From: an uncultured Methylococcaceae bacterium | Lineage (GTDB): Bacteria; Pseudomonadota; Gammaproteobacteria; Methylococcales; Methylococcaceae | Direction: 5' to 3' | DNA length: 64,000 bases | NCBI GenBank assembly: GCA_903859815.1 | Contig: CAIOOA010000067.1 | Coordinates: forward strand, 124,001 to 188,000 | Part shown: positions 35,910 through 44,787 of the stretch, one piece after another | How positions within the stretch are numbered: the stretch's first letter is position 1 | Layout: each line of letters begins with the position of its first letter | The notes under the pieces: generated by a model | Seen by the model: only the letters and a program-made list of their open reading frames with translations | Told to the model about the DNA's origin: nothing | Databases searched by the model: none | Made by a program: the position numbers and the translations under genes

Positions 35910-38147
35910 CTAAAACTCGGTCCAGTTTTCATCCATCTTTGGCAGTATCTTGGCCGATGCAACTGGCCGGACGGGCGTGGTTTTTGCCTTGCCGACCATT
36001 TTGGCGGCAATCGGCCTGGATACATCAGACGCCCGAATTGAGACAACAGGGATTTCGTTGATATTGCTTAACCGGAAACGGGACATCAAAATAGCCAATC
36101 GCTCAGCCTGCTCCTCCAAAGACTCCGAAGCTGCGGCTGCTTGCTCCACCAACGCTGCATTTTGTTGGGTCACTTCATCCATTTGGCTGATGGCTTGGTT
36201 AACCTGTTGAATGCCGTTACTTTGCTCCATTGAGGCGGAAGCTATTTCCCCCATGATGTCAGTGACTCTCTTCACCGACGCAACAATTTCGTCCATTGTG
36301 CGGCCCGCATCGGCAACTAGCTTCGATCCGTGCTTCACCTTATCCACTGAATTCCCAATCAAAGACTTGATATCCTTGGCTGCGGCAGCGGACCGCTGCG
36401 CAAGGTTTCGCACCTCGCTGGCGACAACGGCGAAACCACGACCCTGCTCGCCGGCCCGGGCCGCCTCCACGGCGGCATTCAATGCCAAGATGTTGGTTTG
36501 GAATGCAATACTGTCGATGACACTGATTATATCGACGATTTTCCGTGAACTTTCGTTTATATCATTCATGGTTTCAACGACTTGCTGAACCAACTTCCCG
36601 CCTTTCATCGCCACATCGGAGGCCATCACCGACATCTGGTTGGCTTGCTTCGCGTTGTCTGCATTCTGTTTGACGGTTGACGACAACTCTTCCATGCTAG
36701 TGGCTGTTTCCTCCAAACTTGCAGCTTGCTCCTCCGTGCGTTGCGACAGGTCCGTGTTGCCCATGGCAATTTCCCTTGACACCGTATTGATTGCATCGGC
36801 CGCTTCCTTGATGGTCGTCACACTCTGCGCCAGATTATCCACCGTCGTATTGGCATCGTTGCAAAGCTTGGCAAAAGTACCTTGATAGTTTAGGTTGATC
36901 CTCTCGGTCAGGTCACCTTTAGCCATTGCCCCCAACACACGGACCACTTCTTCAATTGGGCTGTCCACCGCATCCAAAGTATCGTTGATTCCATCCAGCA
37001 GTTTGCGGTAAACACCCTGAGTGCGCCCTTCGTCCGCACGTATGCTCAGTTGCCCGGTCTTGGCGGCTTGGATAATGATACCTATCTGTTCCGCCAAAGT
37101 CTCAATAGCGTTGATGCAGAGATTCAAGTTGTCTTTAATGGCATTAAAGTCGCCCGCATACTGGTCAGTGATAATCGGCGGCGTTTCTCCTTTTGCAATT
37201 TTGTCAACATAGTTGGCGGCAACATTCAGCGGACCAATCACCGCGTCTAGGGTTTGATTGAAACCATCAATGATCTTCCGGTAGTCGCCTTGGTGCTTGC
37301 TGGCATCGGCACGAATCGCCAACTTACCATCGACAGCGGCCGCAGACAGCAGGGTGGCGTCGGCAATCATGGATTTCACGTTATCCACGATGCTCTTCAC
37401 CGCCACGGCTAGGCTGGTTTGTTCCTTCCCGTTCGTGTCAATTGCAAACGAGAGGTCTCCTAAGGCGATTTTCCGGGCAAATTCAACCGCCTCAGTCGGC
37501 TCGCAGCCCAATTTGTCAATGATGCTCCGCGTGGTGAACCGGCCAACGACGCCAATCACGACCAAAATGAGGGAGGCGATGATCAACATTGACCAAATGG
37601 AGTCACTCGCAATCTCCGAAGCCTTGACAGCACTATTTTGCGCCGAAACGACATTATATTGACGATGCGAATGGAAAGTCTCGTAGAGCTTGCTGATATT
37701 GTCTTGGTTAGCCATAAGCAAATCCCGGGCTGCTTGGCTTTTCTCAGCACCTGAGAGAGCAAACACTTTTGCGCGAAGCACATCATACTCACCCAAGGCT
37801 TTTTGGTCTAAGGACAATAAAAGACGGTCCCTATCGTCGGCAATGTAGGTATGCTCGTATTGCTTTAACCACTCGTCTATTTTTTTCCTTGATTCCTCAA
37901 CAATCTGTTCGATGGACTCCCTGTTGTCCTTGTCGGCAGAGCTTATGTGTTGCCAAGTTTTCGAGCGGATGTCGGCTAATTCGTCCAAGACCTGATTCAG
38001 CAAGATGACACTGGGCATAGCCTTTACATTGGAATAATTCGCCGCCAGAAAGACTTTGTCCAACTGGTATTGCCCTATGCTAACCAGTCCGATCAGTCCA
38101 GGCATCGCCAATAGAACCAATACTGTTAATTTAGTACCCACTTTCAT
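35910..38147 (-). CDS. Methyl-accepting chemotaxis protein with CheR-tether-like C terminus
   Basis: A 745-residue chemoreceptor. The ATG at 38147 has GGAG 8 nt upstream. TM1 lies at about 7-26 and TM2 at about 185-207, with a four-helix-bundle type periplasmic domain between them. HAMP and two further HAMP-like modules follow (GDYRKIIDGFNQTLDAVI and GVYRKLLDGINDTLDAV), then the signalling domain with hairpin tip ALNAAVEAARAGEQGRGFAVVASEVRNLAQRS. The last five residues are NWTEF, fitting the aromatic-x-x-aromatic pattern of the CheR-binding pentapeptide (NWETF) after a ~50-residue flexible linker. The ligand is unknown. Confidence 0.95.
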   Translation of the reverse strand: MKVGTKLTVLVLLAMPGLIGLVSIGQYQLDKVFLAANYSNVKAMPSVILLNQVLDELADIRSKTWQHISSADKDNRESIEQIVEESRKKIDEWLKQYEHTYIADDRDRLLLSLDQKALGEYDVLRAKVFALSGAEKSQAARDLLMANQDNISKLYETFHSHRQYNVVSAQNSAVKASEIASDSIWSMLIIASLILVVIGVVGRFTTRSIIDKLGCEPTEAVEFARKIALGDLSFAIDTNGKEQTSLAVAVKSIVDNVKSMIADATLLSAAAVDGKLAIRADASKHQGDYRKIIDGFNQTLDAVIGPLNVAANYVDKIAKGETPPIITDQYAGDFNAIKDNLNLCINAIETLAEQIGIIIQAAKTGQLSIRADEGRTQGVYRKLLDGINDTLDAVDSPIEEVVRVLGAMAKGDLTERINLNYQGTFAKLCNDANTTVDNLAQSVTTIKEAADAINTVSREIAMGNTDLSQRTEEQAASLEETATSMEELSSTVKQNADNAKQANQMSVMASDVAMKGGKLVQQVVETMNDINESSRKIVDIISVIDSIAFQTNILALNAAVEAARAGEQGRGFAVVASEVRNLAQRSAAAAKDIKSLIGNSVDKVKHGSKLVADAGRTMDEIVASVKRVTDIMGEIASASMEQSNGIQQVNQAISQMDEVTQQNAALVEQAAAASESLEEQAERLAILMSRFRLSNINEIPVVSIRASDVSRPIAAKMVGKAKTTPVRPVASAKILPKMDENWTEF

Positions 38148-38223
38148 AGCACATCTCCAAAAAAAACCAATCAATTTTCCTAAGGAATCATTTTAGGCCA
38201 ATCATAATCTAACCATTAAGGCG

Positions 38224-38709
38224 TCATGAATGCCAAGCCTTATGAATTTGCACCATATCTTCAGCGGAAAGCCATCGCTCCAGGTCAGTCAGCAGTATCA
38301 TGCGACCGTCAATAGCCCCCACCCCAAAAATGAACTGGAAATTCAAGTCAGATCCGATCTGGGGTGCGGGGAGAATCTGATCCGCAGCTAGGGACACCAC
38401 ATCGTTAACACTGTCAACAACCATGCCAATCAGGCTTCCTTCGATAACGAGAACAATTACGACCGTAAACTGGTCATAAGATTGGGGGCCTAGGTTGTAC
38501 TTGACACGCATATCCACAATAGGCACGATGCATCCACGCAGGTTGATGACACCGATGATGAACGTTGGAGAATTGACGATTTTGGTGACCTTCTCATAGG
38601 CCCTGATCTCTTTAACTTTTAGTATATTGATTCCATATTCTTCCCCACCTATGATGAATGTCAGAAATTCGGCATTGCCTTTATCAAAGTGGGTTTGTAT
38701 GTTTTGCAT
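38224..38709 (-). CDS. cheW: Chemotaxis coupling protein, second copy
   Basis: A 161-residue CheW: LTFIIGGEEYGINILKVKEIRAY, PTFIIGVINLRGCIVPIVDMR, VVDSVNDVVSL. It is clearly related to the other CheW but without the acidic N-terminal extension. First gene of the minus-strand che operon; the receptor gene follows after 76 bp. Two CheW forms might build arrays with different stoichiometry (inference). Confidence 0.92.
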   Translation of the reverse strand: MQNIQTHFDKGNAEFLTFIIGGEEYGINILKVKEIRAYEKVTKIVNSPTFIIGVINLRGCIVPIVDMRVKYNLGPQSYDQFTVVIVLVIEGSLIGMVVDSVNDVVSLAADQILPAPQIGSDLNFQFIFGVGAIDGRMILLTDLERWLSAEDMVQIHKAWHS

Positions 38710-39074
38710 GAATTACACTTTAGAATGCGTTGGTAGACCCTTTCCATACCTAGGATTCATCTGCCGTATTGCGACTTTCAGATAAATTTTGTCTTCATAT
38801 CAATGACTTGCTTCTAATACATCAACTGTGCTTAATGGGCAGAAGTAAAAACCCAATCCTGCCTTTTGGAAAGATTATGCTGTAATCATATTATTATAGT
38901 CTCCGAATTGTTATAAAATAACACTGTTTAGTAGGAAAAGCGGGGAAATTTTCCTCCACTTCCATCTAATTTGCAAGGTAATGAGCTTTCATCCAATTAG
39001 CCCGGGTTCCAATCGCCTCATTGACGGAAATTTTAGATGACTCCAAAATTGACCTACCCGGGATTCGAAGAATT
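38710..39074. other. Divergent intergenic region between cheW and the FHA gene
   Basis: A 365-bp AT-rich stretch that must hold the promoters of both the minus-strand che operon and the plus-strand FHA/PP2C/kinase operon. I see no gene, tRNA, strong palindrome or convincing promoter pair. A small open frame on the minus strand is antisense to the FHA gene start and has no support. Confidence 0.5.
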
Positions 39075-39590
39075 ATGCCATCATCCGCCATCGAACAGCT
39101 TAGCCAATTGAGCAACGCCTTAATCGCGTATTGGCCCACCGCAGTCATCTTGGGCATCATTATTTTTATTGTAATGATTTGGCTGATGGTTAGAAGGCGA
39201 TTTCCTGCGGCAAATCCCTCCGATTCAATGCAAAGGCACCCAAGCTCAGCGTCCATGCCGGTTCCTGTCCTTCGCGGAATCAGCGGCGAATTCTGTGGTA
39301 GCCTCATCGAACTGGACGAAGAACCCGTATTGATCGGAAGAGATCCAAAACTCTGTCAATTGGTTTTTCCTGCCCATATGCAAAGCATCAGCAAACGGCA
39401 CTGCATCATCCGTTACCATGCCCGTTCGCAATGTTTTCTGTTGGTTGACTGCAACTCGGCCAACGGGACTTTTATCGAGGACGCTGAACGCTTGCCTAAT
39501 GGAGGCTCGCAATTACTCGTTGCGGGACAACGATTTTATTTGTCCGGCCCGGATAATATGTTCGAGGTCAACTTTGAGGCGCCACGATGA
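39075..39590 (+). CDS. Membrane-anchored FHA-domain protein
   Basis: A 171-residue protein with an N-terminal membrane helix (about 20-42, TAVILGIIIFIVMIWLMV) and a C-terminal FHA domain (about 90-165) that should bind phosphothreonine peptides: PVLIGRDPKLCQLVF, the SISKRHCIIRY loop with Ser/Arg/His, and NSANGTFI. The ATG at 39075 is preferred over a TTG at 39021 that only adds non-conserved residues. It overlaps the PP2C gene by 4 nt (ATGA), and is the first gene of the phospho-signalling operon. Confidence 0.85.
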   Translation: MPSSAIEQLSQLSNALIAYWPTAVILGIIIFIVMIWLMVRRRFPAANPSDSMQRHPSSASMPVPVLRGISGEFCGSLIELDEEPVLIGRDPKLCQLVFPAHMQSISKRHCIIRYHARSQCFLLVDCNSANGTFIEDAERLPNGGSQLLVAGQRFYLSGPDNMFEVNFEAPR

Positions 39591-40336
39591 AATTGTTTCA
39601 TGCATCCTTGTCGAAAGCGGGGGGCCGGGAGGAAAATGAAGATTGCATCGGCATTCGACTCCTGCCTGGCGGTGCTGGGTGTTGGGTGGTCGCAGACGGT
39701 TTGGGTGGTCACGCCGAGGGAGCGACGGCATCCAGGCTTGCCGTTGATACCCTGATTGAGTCATTTGCCACTGACCCCAAAATTACCAGACACTCGCTGC
39801 TAAATGGCTTGGAATGCGCACATCAAGACATTCTAAAACATCAATCTGACTCATCCTCCGACAACTCGATGCGCACCGCAGTCGCCGCTTTGATCAGCGA
39901 CGGACTTATTGCCCATTGGGCGCATGTTGGCGATGTCAGACTTTATGTTTTCCGCGATGGGAAAGTATTTTTCCAAACCAAAGATCATAGTGTGCCTCAA
40001 GCCTTGGTGAATGCGGGAGAAATTGGCGTCGATGCAATCCGGGGGCACGAAGACCGCAACCGATTGCTTCGATCGCTTGGTTCTCCCGAAAATCATCAGC
40101 CCAGTATTTTGGAAAATCCATTTGTTATACTAAGGGGAGACATCTTCCTGCTCTGCACCGATGGCTTTTGGGAATATGTGAATGAATTGGAAATGCTGCT
40201 GGAATGGTGCAAAAGCCTGAATTTGCGGGATTGGCTAGAGCGCATGGAACTTCGTATTTTGAAGTGTGCGCCACAAGGACACGATAACTACAGTGCTATT
40301 GCACTATTTGCCGATGTTGACGGAGTATTCACATGA
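39587..40336 (+). CDS. PP2C-type Ser/Thr protein phosphatase
   Basis: A 249-residue soluble phosphatase. The metal-binding motifs are VVADGLGGHAEG (about 28-39), HVGDVRLYVFRDG, LLCTDGFWEYV and GHDNYSAIALF. The N-terminal GGREENEDCIG holds the first Asp/Glu pair. It should reverse phosphorylation by the kinase encoded two genes downstream. Both ends overlap neighbours by 4 nt, so stoichiometric translation is likely. Confidence 0.92.
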   Translation: MKLFHASLSKAGGREENEDCIGIRLLPGGAGCWVVADGLGGHAEGATASRLAVDTLIESFATDPKITRHSLLNGLECAHQDILKHQSDSSSDNSMRTAVAALISDGLIAHWAHVGDVRLYVFRDGKVFFQTKDHSVPQALVNAGEIGVDAIRGHEDRNRLLRSLGSPENHQPSILENPFVILRGDIFLLCTDGFWEYVNELEMLLEWCKSLNLRDWLERMELRILKCAPQGHDNYSAIALFADVDGVFT

Positions 40337-40923
40337 GTATGAAGCGTTGCGATAACGGTCATTATTTCGATTCTAGCAAATATTCGACATGCCCTTCATG
40401 TGGCATTCAAGATTTGGACATCCATGCCACAGTGATTCATCATGTGTCGCAACCGGCTGCTGCCAATGCGGAAGGGCAAACCGTCCGCCAAAACCAAGCC
40501 CCTCCACCCTCCAGCGAAGCAGGTGTCACTGTAGGCGTGTTTCGCAAGAAAATTGGCATAGACCCGGTGGTTGGCTGGCTAGTCTGCATAGAAGGTGCCG
40601 ATAAAGGGAAGGATTTTCGCGTCAGGAGTGAAAGAAACACGATTGGCCGGGGAGCCAACATGGATGTTTGCATCAGCGGAGATGATGGGATTTCCAGGGA
40701 AAAGCATGCTTTCATCAGCTACAACCCGCGAAAAAACTCTTTCTTACTCTTGCCCGGCGAAAGCCGCGGGATTGTCTACTTAAACGATGATGAAGTTGCC
40801 GCACCGATGCCCTTAAAGGCGTTCGATCTCATCGAGCTGGGACAAACCAAGCTGCTATTCGTCCCGTTTTGTGGCGATCGATTTGAATGGGCCAAGACGG
40901 CAGAACCAGAGGCGGATGATTAG
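40333..40923 (+). CDS. Zinc-ribbon FHA-domain protein
   Basis: A 196-residue protein with an N-terminal zinc-ribbon-like segment (RCDNGHYFDSSKYSTCPSCG), a Gln/Pro-rich linker and an FHA domain at about 85-175 (GRGANMDVCISGDDGISREKHAFISYNP). It has no membrane segment. It probably links the phosphorylated kinase or receptors to other proteins. Overlaps the PP2C gene by 4 nt; the kinase gene follows after 74 bp. Confidence 0.88.
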   Translation: MSMKRCDNGHYFDSSKYSTCPSCGIQDLDIHATVIHHVSQPAAANAEGQTVRQNQAPPPSSEAGVTVGVFRKKIGIDPVVGWLVCIEGADKGKDFRVRSERNTIGRGANMDVCISGDDGISREKHAFISYNPRKNSFLLLPGESRGIVYLNDDEVAAPMPLKAFDLIELGQTKLLFVPFCGDRFEWAKTAEPEADD

Positions 40924-40997
40924 GCAGAATCCGCATCAGATTATTTTAGGACTTGCCCCCTTGACTGGTACAGAATATCTCCAACAACCACCCGAAT

Positions 40998-43571
40998 ATG
41001 CCTAGCCCACTCTTCTCTAACCTATGCCCTGGCTGTTTTGCCGACAAGGGGGAAAGTGCCGTTTGCCCTCACTGCAATTATGACGAGAGTGCGCCACGAG
41101 GCGTGCTGGTGTTACCGCATCGGACAGTGTTGAACAACCAATATTTAATCGGTGGCACCCTCGGCAAACTGGGTGGTTTTGGCATAACCTATCTTGCCTG
41201 GGACATTCATTTGGAAACACCCGTCGCCATCAAGGAATACCTCCCCCGCGACTTGGCCGGTCGTGACAGCAACCACCTTACCATCACGGCACACTCCAAA
41301 GAAGACCAAGCATTGTTTTTGGTGGGCTTGGGCTTGTTCCTCAGAGAGGCGCGCACCCTAGCCAAATTCGACCATGAAAATATCGTCCGGGTGCGCAATG
41401 TGCTGGAGGAGAACGGCACTGCCTATTTGGTTATGAACTTCTACGAAGGCACAACCCTTGCCGCTCACTTGGAACAAAAGGGGGGGAGAGTACCGGAAAA
41501 GACCGCGCTATCCATCATGTTGCCGATCCTGGATGGATTGAGGGATGTACACTCCAAAGGCTTTCTGCATAGGGACATCAAACCGCAAAATATTTACCTG
41601 ACAAAAACTGGCATTCCCATACTGTTAGACTTTGGTTCGGCACGTATGGTCATGGGCGAGCGCACCCGAAGCATGACCGTCCTGATGACACCCGGTTACG
41701 CACCTTTCGAACAATATCATCGCAAAGGGCTGCAAGGGCCATGGACAGATATTTATTCCTGTGGGGCGACGCTTTACCATATGTTGACGGGTATCGTACC
41801 AGTCGAAGCAACCGAACGCGCAGAGCGGGACACATTGCTATCCCCTTCCAGCCTTGTTCCTGAAATCTCCCCCGCTGTGTCAAGTATTGTCATGCAAGCC
41901 ATGGCAATGAACCGAGATGCGAGGCCATCATCAGTGGCTGAATTAATGGATGCATTGGAAAATGCCAAGCAAAACAGACTATCTCCCATCGAAATCAAAA
42001 AGCCTGAAGCCAAGCCACCAGAGCGGAAAATAATTTCTGCTGAAAACCTGGTGACTCAACCCGAACCACAGGAACAGACGCTTGCCCCTTATTTCAAAGC
42101 CGGACTGGGCAAGGGAAACTTGGGCTATTACTTAACAAGGTTTGCCAAGTTTGATTTACATTGGAGTGAATTGCTGAAACCGTCATGGAACACAGCAGGT
42201 TTTTTATTTAATGCTTTCTGGCTACTTTACCGGCGAATATTCGGGTTTGGAGTTCTAATTTTCGCTATGCCCCTATTATTAATGACAATTACCAATAATA
42301 AATTGATAGGCTTGTATAGCTGGCTCATTCTCTCACTAATCATAGGATTTTACGGCAATGCATTGTATTACCTTACTATCTCTAATAGAGTATCTCGTTT
42401 AGAGCAGTATTTCCCCGGCAGCCGTTTGAACCCTCTAAAATTATCTCGTCTTGCTGCGGCTGGACAAGCAAGCCTGCGAATACCTATCATATATTTTTTC
42501 ATTGCCTTAATTGCCATTTATTCTCATGGAGAATTTCGTCAATGGCTGTCTGAAAAGGCCGCAAAAACCGCTCATTTGCCAGCAAAGCCAAAGCTTGCCA
42601 CCCATCTACCCGCCCCTCAATATCCAAGGGATGACTTGCCTAACGAAAACGCTGAAATAAAATCTGCTTATGATGCCAACCAATACAAGGAAAAGGCTGA
42701 TGAGTTGCAAAAAGCATCTGATTGGTGGGCTTTACTGGAACTTTCCCAGAAATGGTGCAGTTTAGATAGGATAAATCCAGATGCTTGGCTGGCATTTGGG
42801 CTCGCCAACTTTGAACTGGCCCAATATTCCTTGGCACAACCTGCCTTTGAAACTTACTTTAGATTGAAGCCTGAAGAAAATGATGAGGTTCTAGGATACT
42901 TAACCAAAACGTATGTAAAGCTAAAAAAGAAGATACCCGCCGAACAGGCGTTGCTTAAAATTATTGCCCTCCGCTCCAAGTTTAACCGACCGAAATCAAG
43001 CGATGATTCATTCTATTATAATGAACTTGCTAATATTTACTTTTCATCCAACGACAGAAAACTTGAGGCTTTACAACTCTATAGGCAAGCTCTCGCAACA
43101 GACCCAAACAATGAGTTATACAAGGTCAATGTGAATGCCTCACTCAAAGCGGTTGCACAGCCATCAGGAGGAACGCTGGCGAATAAATCCACTACGGATT
43201 CCCATTCAATAAACCCCAATGACGGCCTGAATGATGCCAACGATTGGTTCAGTGAAAATTATTCATCCACTACCAAACCAAAATCTTACGGAAGCTTATC
43301 CAACGCAGCAGCAGTGGGTGACATTCAAACCGTACAACTTATGATTAATAAAGGTGCGGATATTAATAAAATGGAAATGGGCAGTTACCCATTAATTCAA
43401 GCAGTCAAACATAGACAAAGTGAAATGGTTGCCTTTTTATTAAAAAATGGTGCAAATATCAATGCAGAGGATAACAATGGCAATAAGGCGATACTTTACA
43501 GCATAGCTAACGGCGATAAAAAATCAATCGACATATTGACTAATGCCGGGGCATTCACTAATGATCGGTAA
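40998..43571 (+). CDS. Ser/Thr protein kinase with zinc ribbon, DUF2628-like membrane region, TPR and ankyrin repeats
   Basis: An 857-residue kinase of unusual build. N-terminal zinc ribbon (CPGC...CPHC, about 9-27); kinase domain (about 45-325) with the Lys K79 (VAIKEYL), catalytic loop H191-R-D-I-K-P-Q-N, DFG and TPGYAPFEQY; a linker with a DUF2628-like region of two to four membrane helices (about 400-510, NAFWLLYRRIFGFGVLIF); TPR-type helices (about 560-715); and ankyrin repeats at the C terminus (about 760-857, AAAVGDIQTVQLMINKGAD, GANINAEDNNGN). All catalytic residues are present. The ankyrin end lies on the far side of the membrane segments from the kinase domain or on the same side depending on helix number; not settled. 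Neighbouring FHA and PP2C genes form its circuit. Confidence 0.9.
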   Translation: MPSPLFSNLCPGCFADKGESAVCPHCNYDESAPRGVLVLPHRTVLNNQYLIGGTLGKLGGFGITYLAWDIHLETPVAIKEYLPRDLAGRDSNHLTITAHSKEDQALFLVGLGLFLREARTLAKFDHENIVRVRNVLEENGTAYLVMNFYEGTTLAAHLEQKGGRVPEKTALSIMLPILDGLRDVHSKGFLHRDIKPQNIYLTKTGIPILLDFGSARMVMGERTRSMTVLMTPGYAPFEQYHRKGLQGPWTDIYSCGATLYHMLTGIVPVEATERAERDTLLSPSSLVPEISPAVSSIVMQAMAMNRDARPSSVAELMDALENAKQNRLSPIEIKKPEAKPPERKIISAENLVTQPEPQEQTLAPYFKAGLGKGNLGYYLTRFAKFDLHWSELLKPSWNTAGFLFNAFWLLYRRIFGFGVLIFAMPLLLMTITNNKLIGLYSWLILSLIIGFYGNALYYLTISNRVSRLEQYFPGSRLNPLKLSRLAAAGQASLRIPIIYFFIALIAIYSHGEFRQWLSEKAAKTAHLPAKPKLATHLPAPQYPRDDLPNENAEIKSAYDANQYKEKADELQKASDWWALLELSQKWCSLDRINPDAWLAFGLANFELAQYSLAQPAFETYFRLKPEENDEVLGYLTKTYVKLKKKIPAEQALLKIIALRSKFNRPKSSDDSFYYNELANIYFSSNDRKLEALQLYRQALATDPNNELYKVNVNASLKAVAQPSGGTLANKSTTDSHSINPNDGLNDANDWFSENYSSTTKPKSYGSLSNAAAVGDIQTVQLMINKGADINKMEMGSYPLIQAVKHRQSEMVAFLLKNGANINAEDNNGNKAILYSIANGDKKSIDILTNAGAFTNDR

Positions 43572-43616
43572 GTATTTCGCCATCAACTCCCTATTAACAT
43601 GGAATGAGGATTTATC

Positions 43617-44645
43617 ATGTTAGGGCAAACCGAACTTCGCGATCACGGGGGCGCACAGCAGCCCATATCACTGGGGGTAGGAAATGCCCAAATCATTGGG
43701 GACAGAACCGAACAGCAAGACGCATTCGGATTTTCTGACAAGGATGACGAATGCTTTGTCCGACATGGCGGTTTGCTTGCCGTAGTCGCCGATGGAATGG
43801 GGGGGCATGCCTACGGGGGGGATGCCAGCCGAATTGCGGTCAAGGCTTTCCTGCAAAATTACATGACAAAACCCGCACACCAATCCATACCCGATGCACT
43901 GAATCAAGCCCTGAAAGCAGCCAACCACGCAGTGTGCGCATTTGCAGAGAACACTGGCGCAACGGGAAATTGTGGAACCACACTGATCGCGGCGGCAGTC
44001 CACCCGGCAAGCTTGTCCTTGCACTGGATCGGCGCGGGAGACAGTCGTTTATTTTTATTTCGCGACCCGCAATGGGTTCAAATAAACAATGACACTAATT
44101 ATGGAAACCAATTGCTCCGAGATCAAATCAAGGGGATACCCGTTGACCTTTCCAATAATGACAAATCGGAACTACAGGGTTTAACTAGTTTTTTAGGGCT
44201 GCAGGAACTTGATGAAATTGACCGATCCATCCGTGCATTCAAGCTTCAATCCATGGATTGGCTGGTGCTTTGCACGGACGGTGTTTATGACACCCTCAGC
44301 AAGGATGAAATGGTGGATTGCCTCATTGGTGATCCTAACTTTGCCAGTGAACTGGTCATGAAAGCAATATCCGAAAAAAAGACTAGCCATCAAGATAACG
44401 CAAGCTTGGCGATCATCGCCTGTGATTTCGATGCCGCCGCTAACATGTCTGACAAATCGGGCTACCTCCGTAAGGCACTCATTCTAATACTAGCATTTGG
44501 ACTACCTCTCATCATGGCGACTGTCATCGCTTTCTTGGTGGGTCTCAATTTGGGGCAAAACTGTGGTACTGCCAGTCAATTAGGAATTTGGGGGCAAATT
44601 GAATCGACATTGGATTGCCTCAAAGAAAAGCTTCAATTGAATTGA
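43617..44645 (+). CDS. PP2C-type phosphatase with a C-terminal membrane anchor
   Basis: A 342-residue phosphatase: RTEQQDAFGF, VVADGMGGHAYGGDASRIA, WIGAGDSRLFLFRD, LCTDGVYDTLS and HQDNASLAIIACD supply the metal-binding Asp residues. A hydrophobic helix at about 288-312 (LILILAFGLPLIMATVIAFLVG) anchors it near the C terminus. It follows the kinase by 45 bp with a good AGGA ribosome-binding site. The membrane location fits the membrane-anchored kinase and FHA protein. Confidence 0.9.
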   Translation: MLGQTELRDHGGAQQPISLGVGNAQIIGDRTEQQDAFGFSDKDDECFVRHGGLLAVVADGMGGHAYGGDASRIAVKAFLQNYMTKPAHQSIPDALNQALKAANHAVCAFAENTGATGNCGTTLIAAAVHPASLSLHWIGAGDSRLFLFRDPQWVQINNDTNYGNQLLRDQIKGIPVDLSNNDKSELQGLTSFLGLQELDEIDRSIRAFKLQSMDWLVLCTDGVYDTLSKDEMVDCLIGDPNFASELVMKAISEKKTSHQDNASLAIIACDFDAAANMSDKSGYLRKALILILAFGLPLIMATVIAFLVGLNLGQNCGTASQLGIWGQIESTLDCLKEKLQLN

Positions 44646-44787
44646 CGCCGATTACCCCCCCATCCCGCTTCCCACCACTGACTCGATTTTGTGTGATTCA
44701 AAACAACGAATCAGTTCCACTTGACCCGCCGATGTTTTATGCTATCACCTACAATTTGCTTGATCGGCCAACCGGGAGAAAACCATA

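Noticed and set aside
38961-39070. tRNA-like string (GGGATTCGAAGAA) upstream of the FHA gene
   Set aside because: No cloverleaf with paired acceptor, D and anticodon stems could be drawn around it.
39075-44645. Type VI secretion threonine-phosphorylation module
   Set aside because: FHA, kinase and PP2C genes are present, but no Tss/Vip/Hcp/VgrG genes are in the window and the kinase architecture differs.
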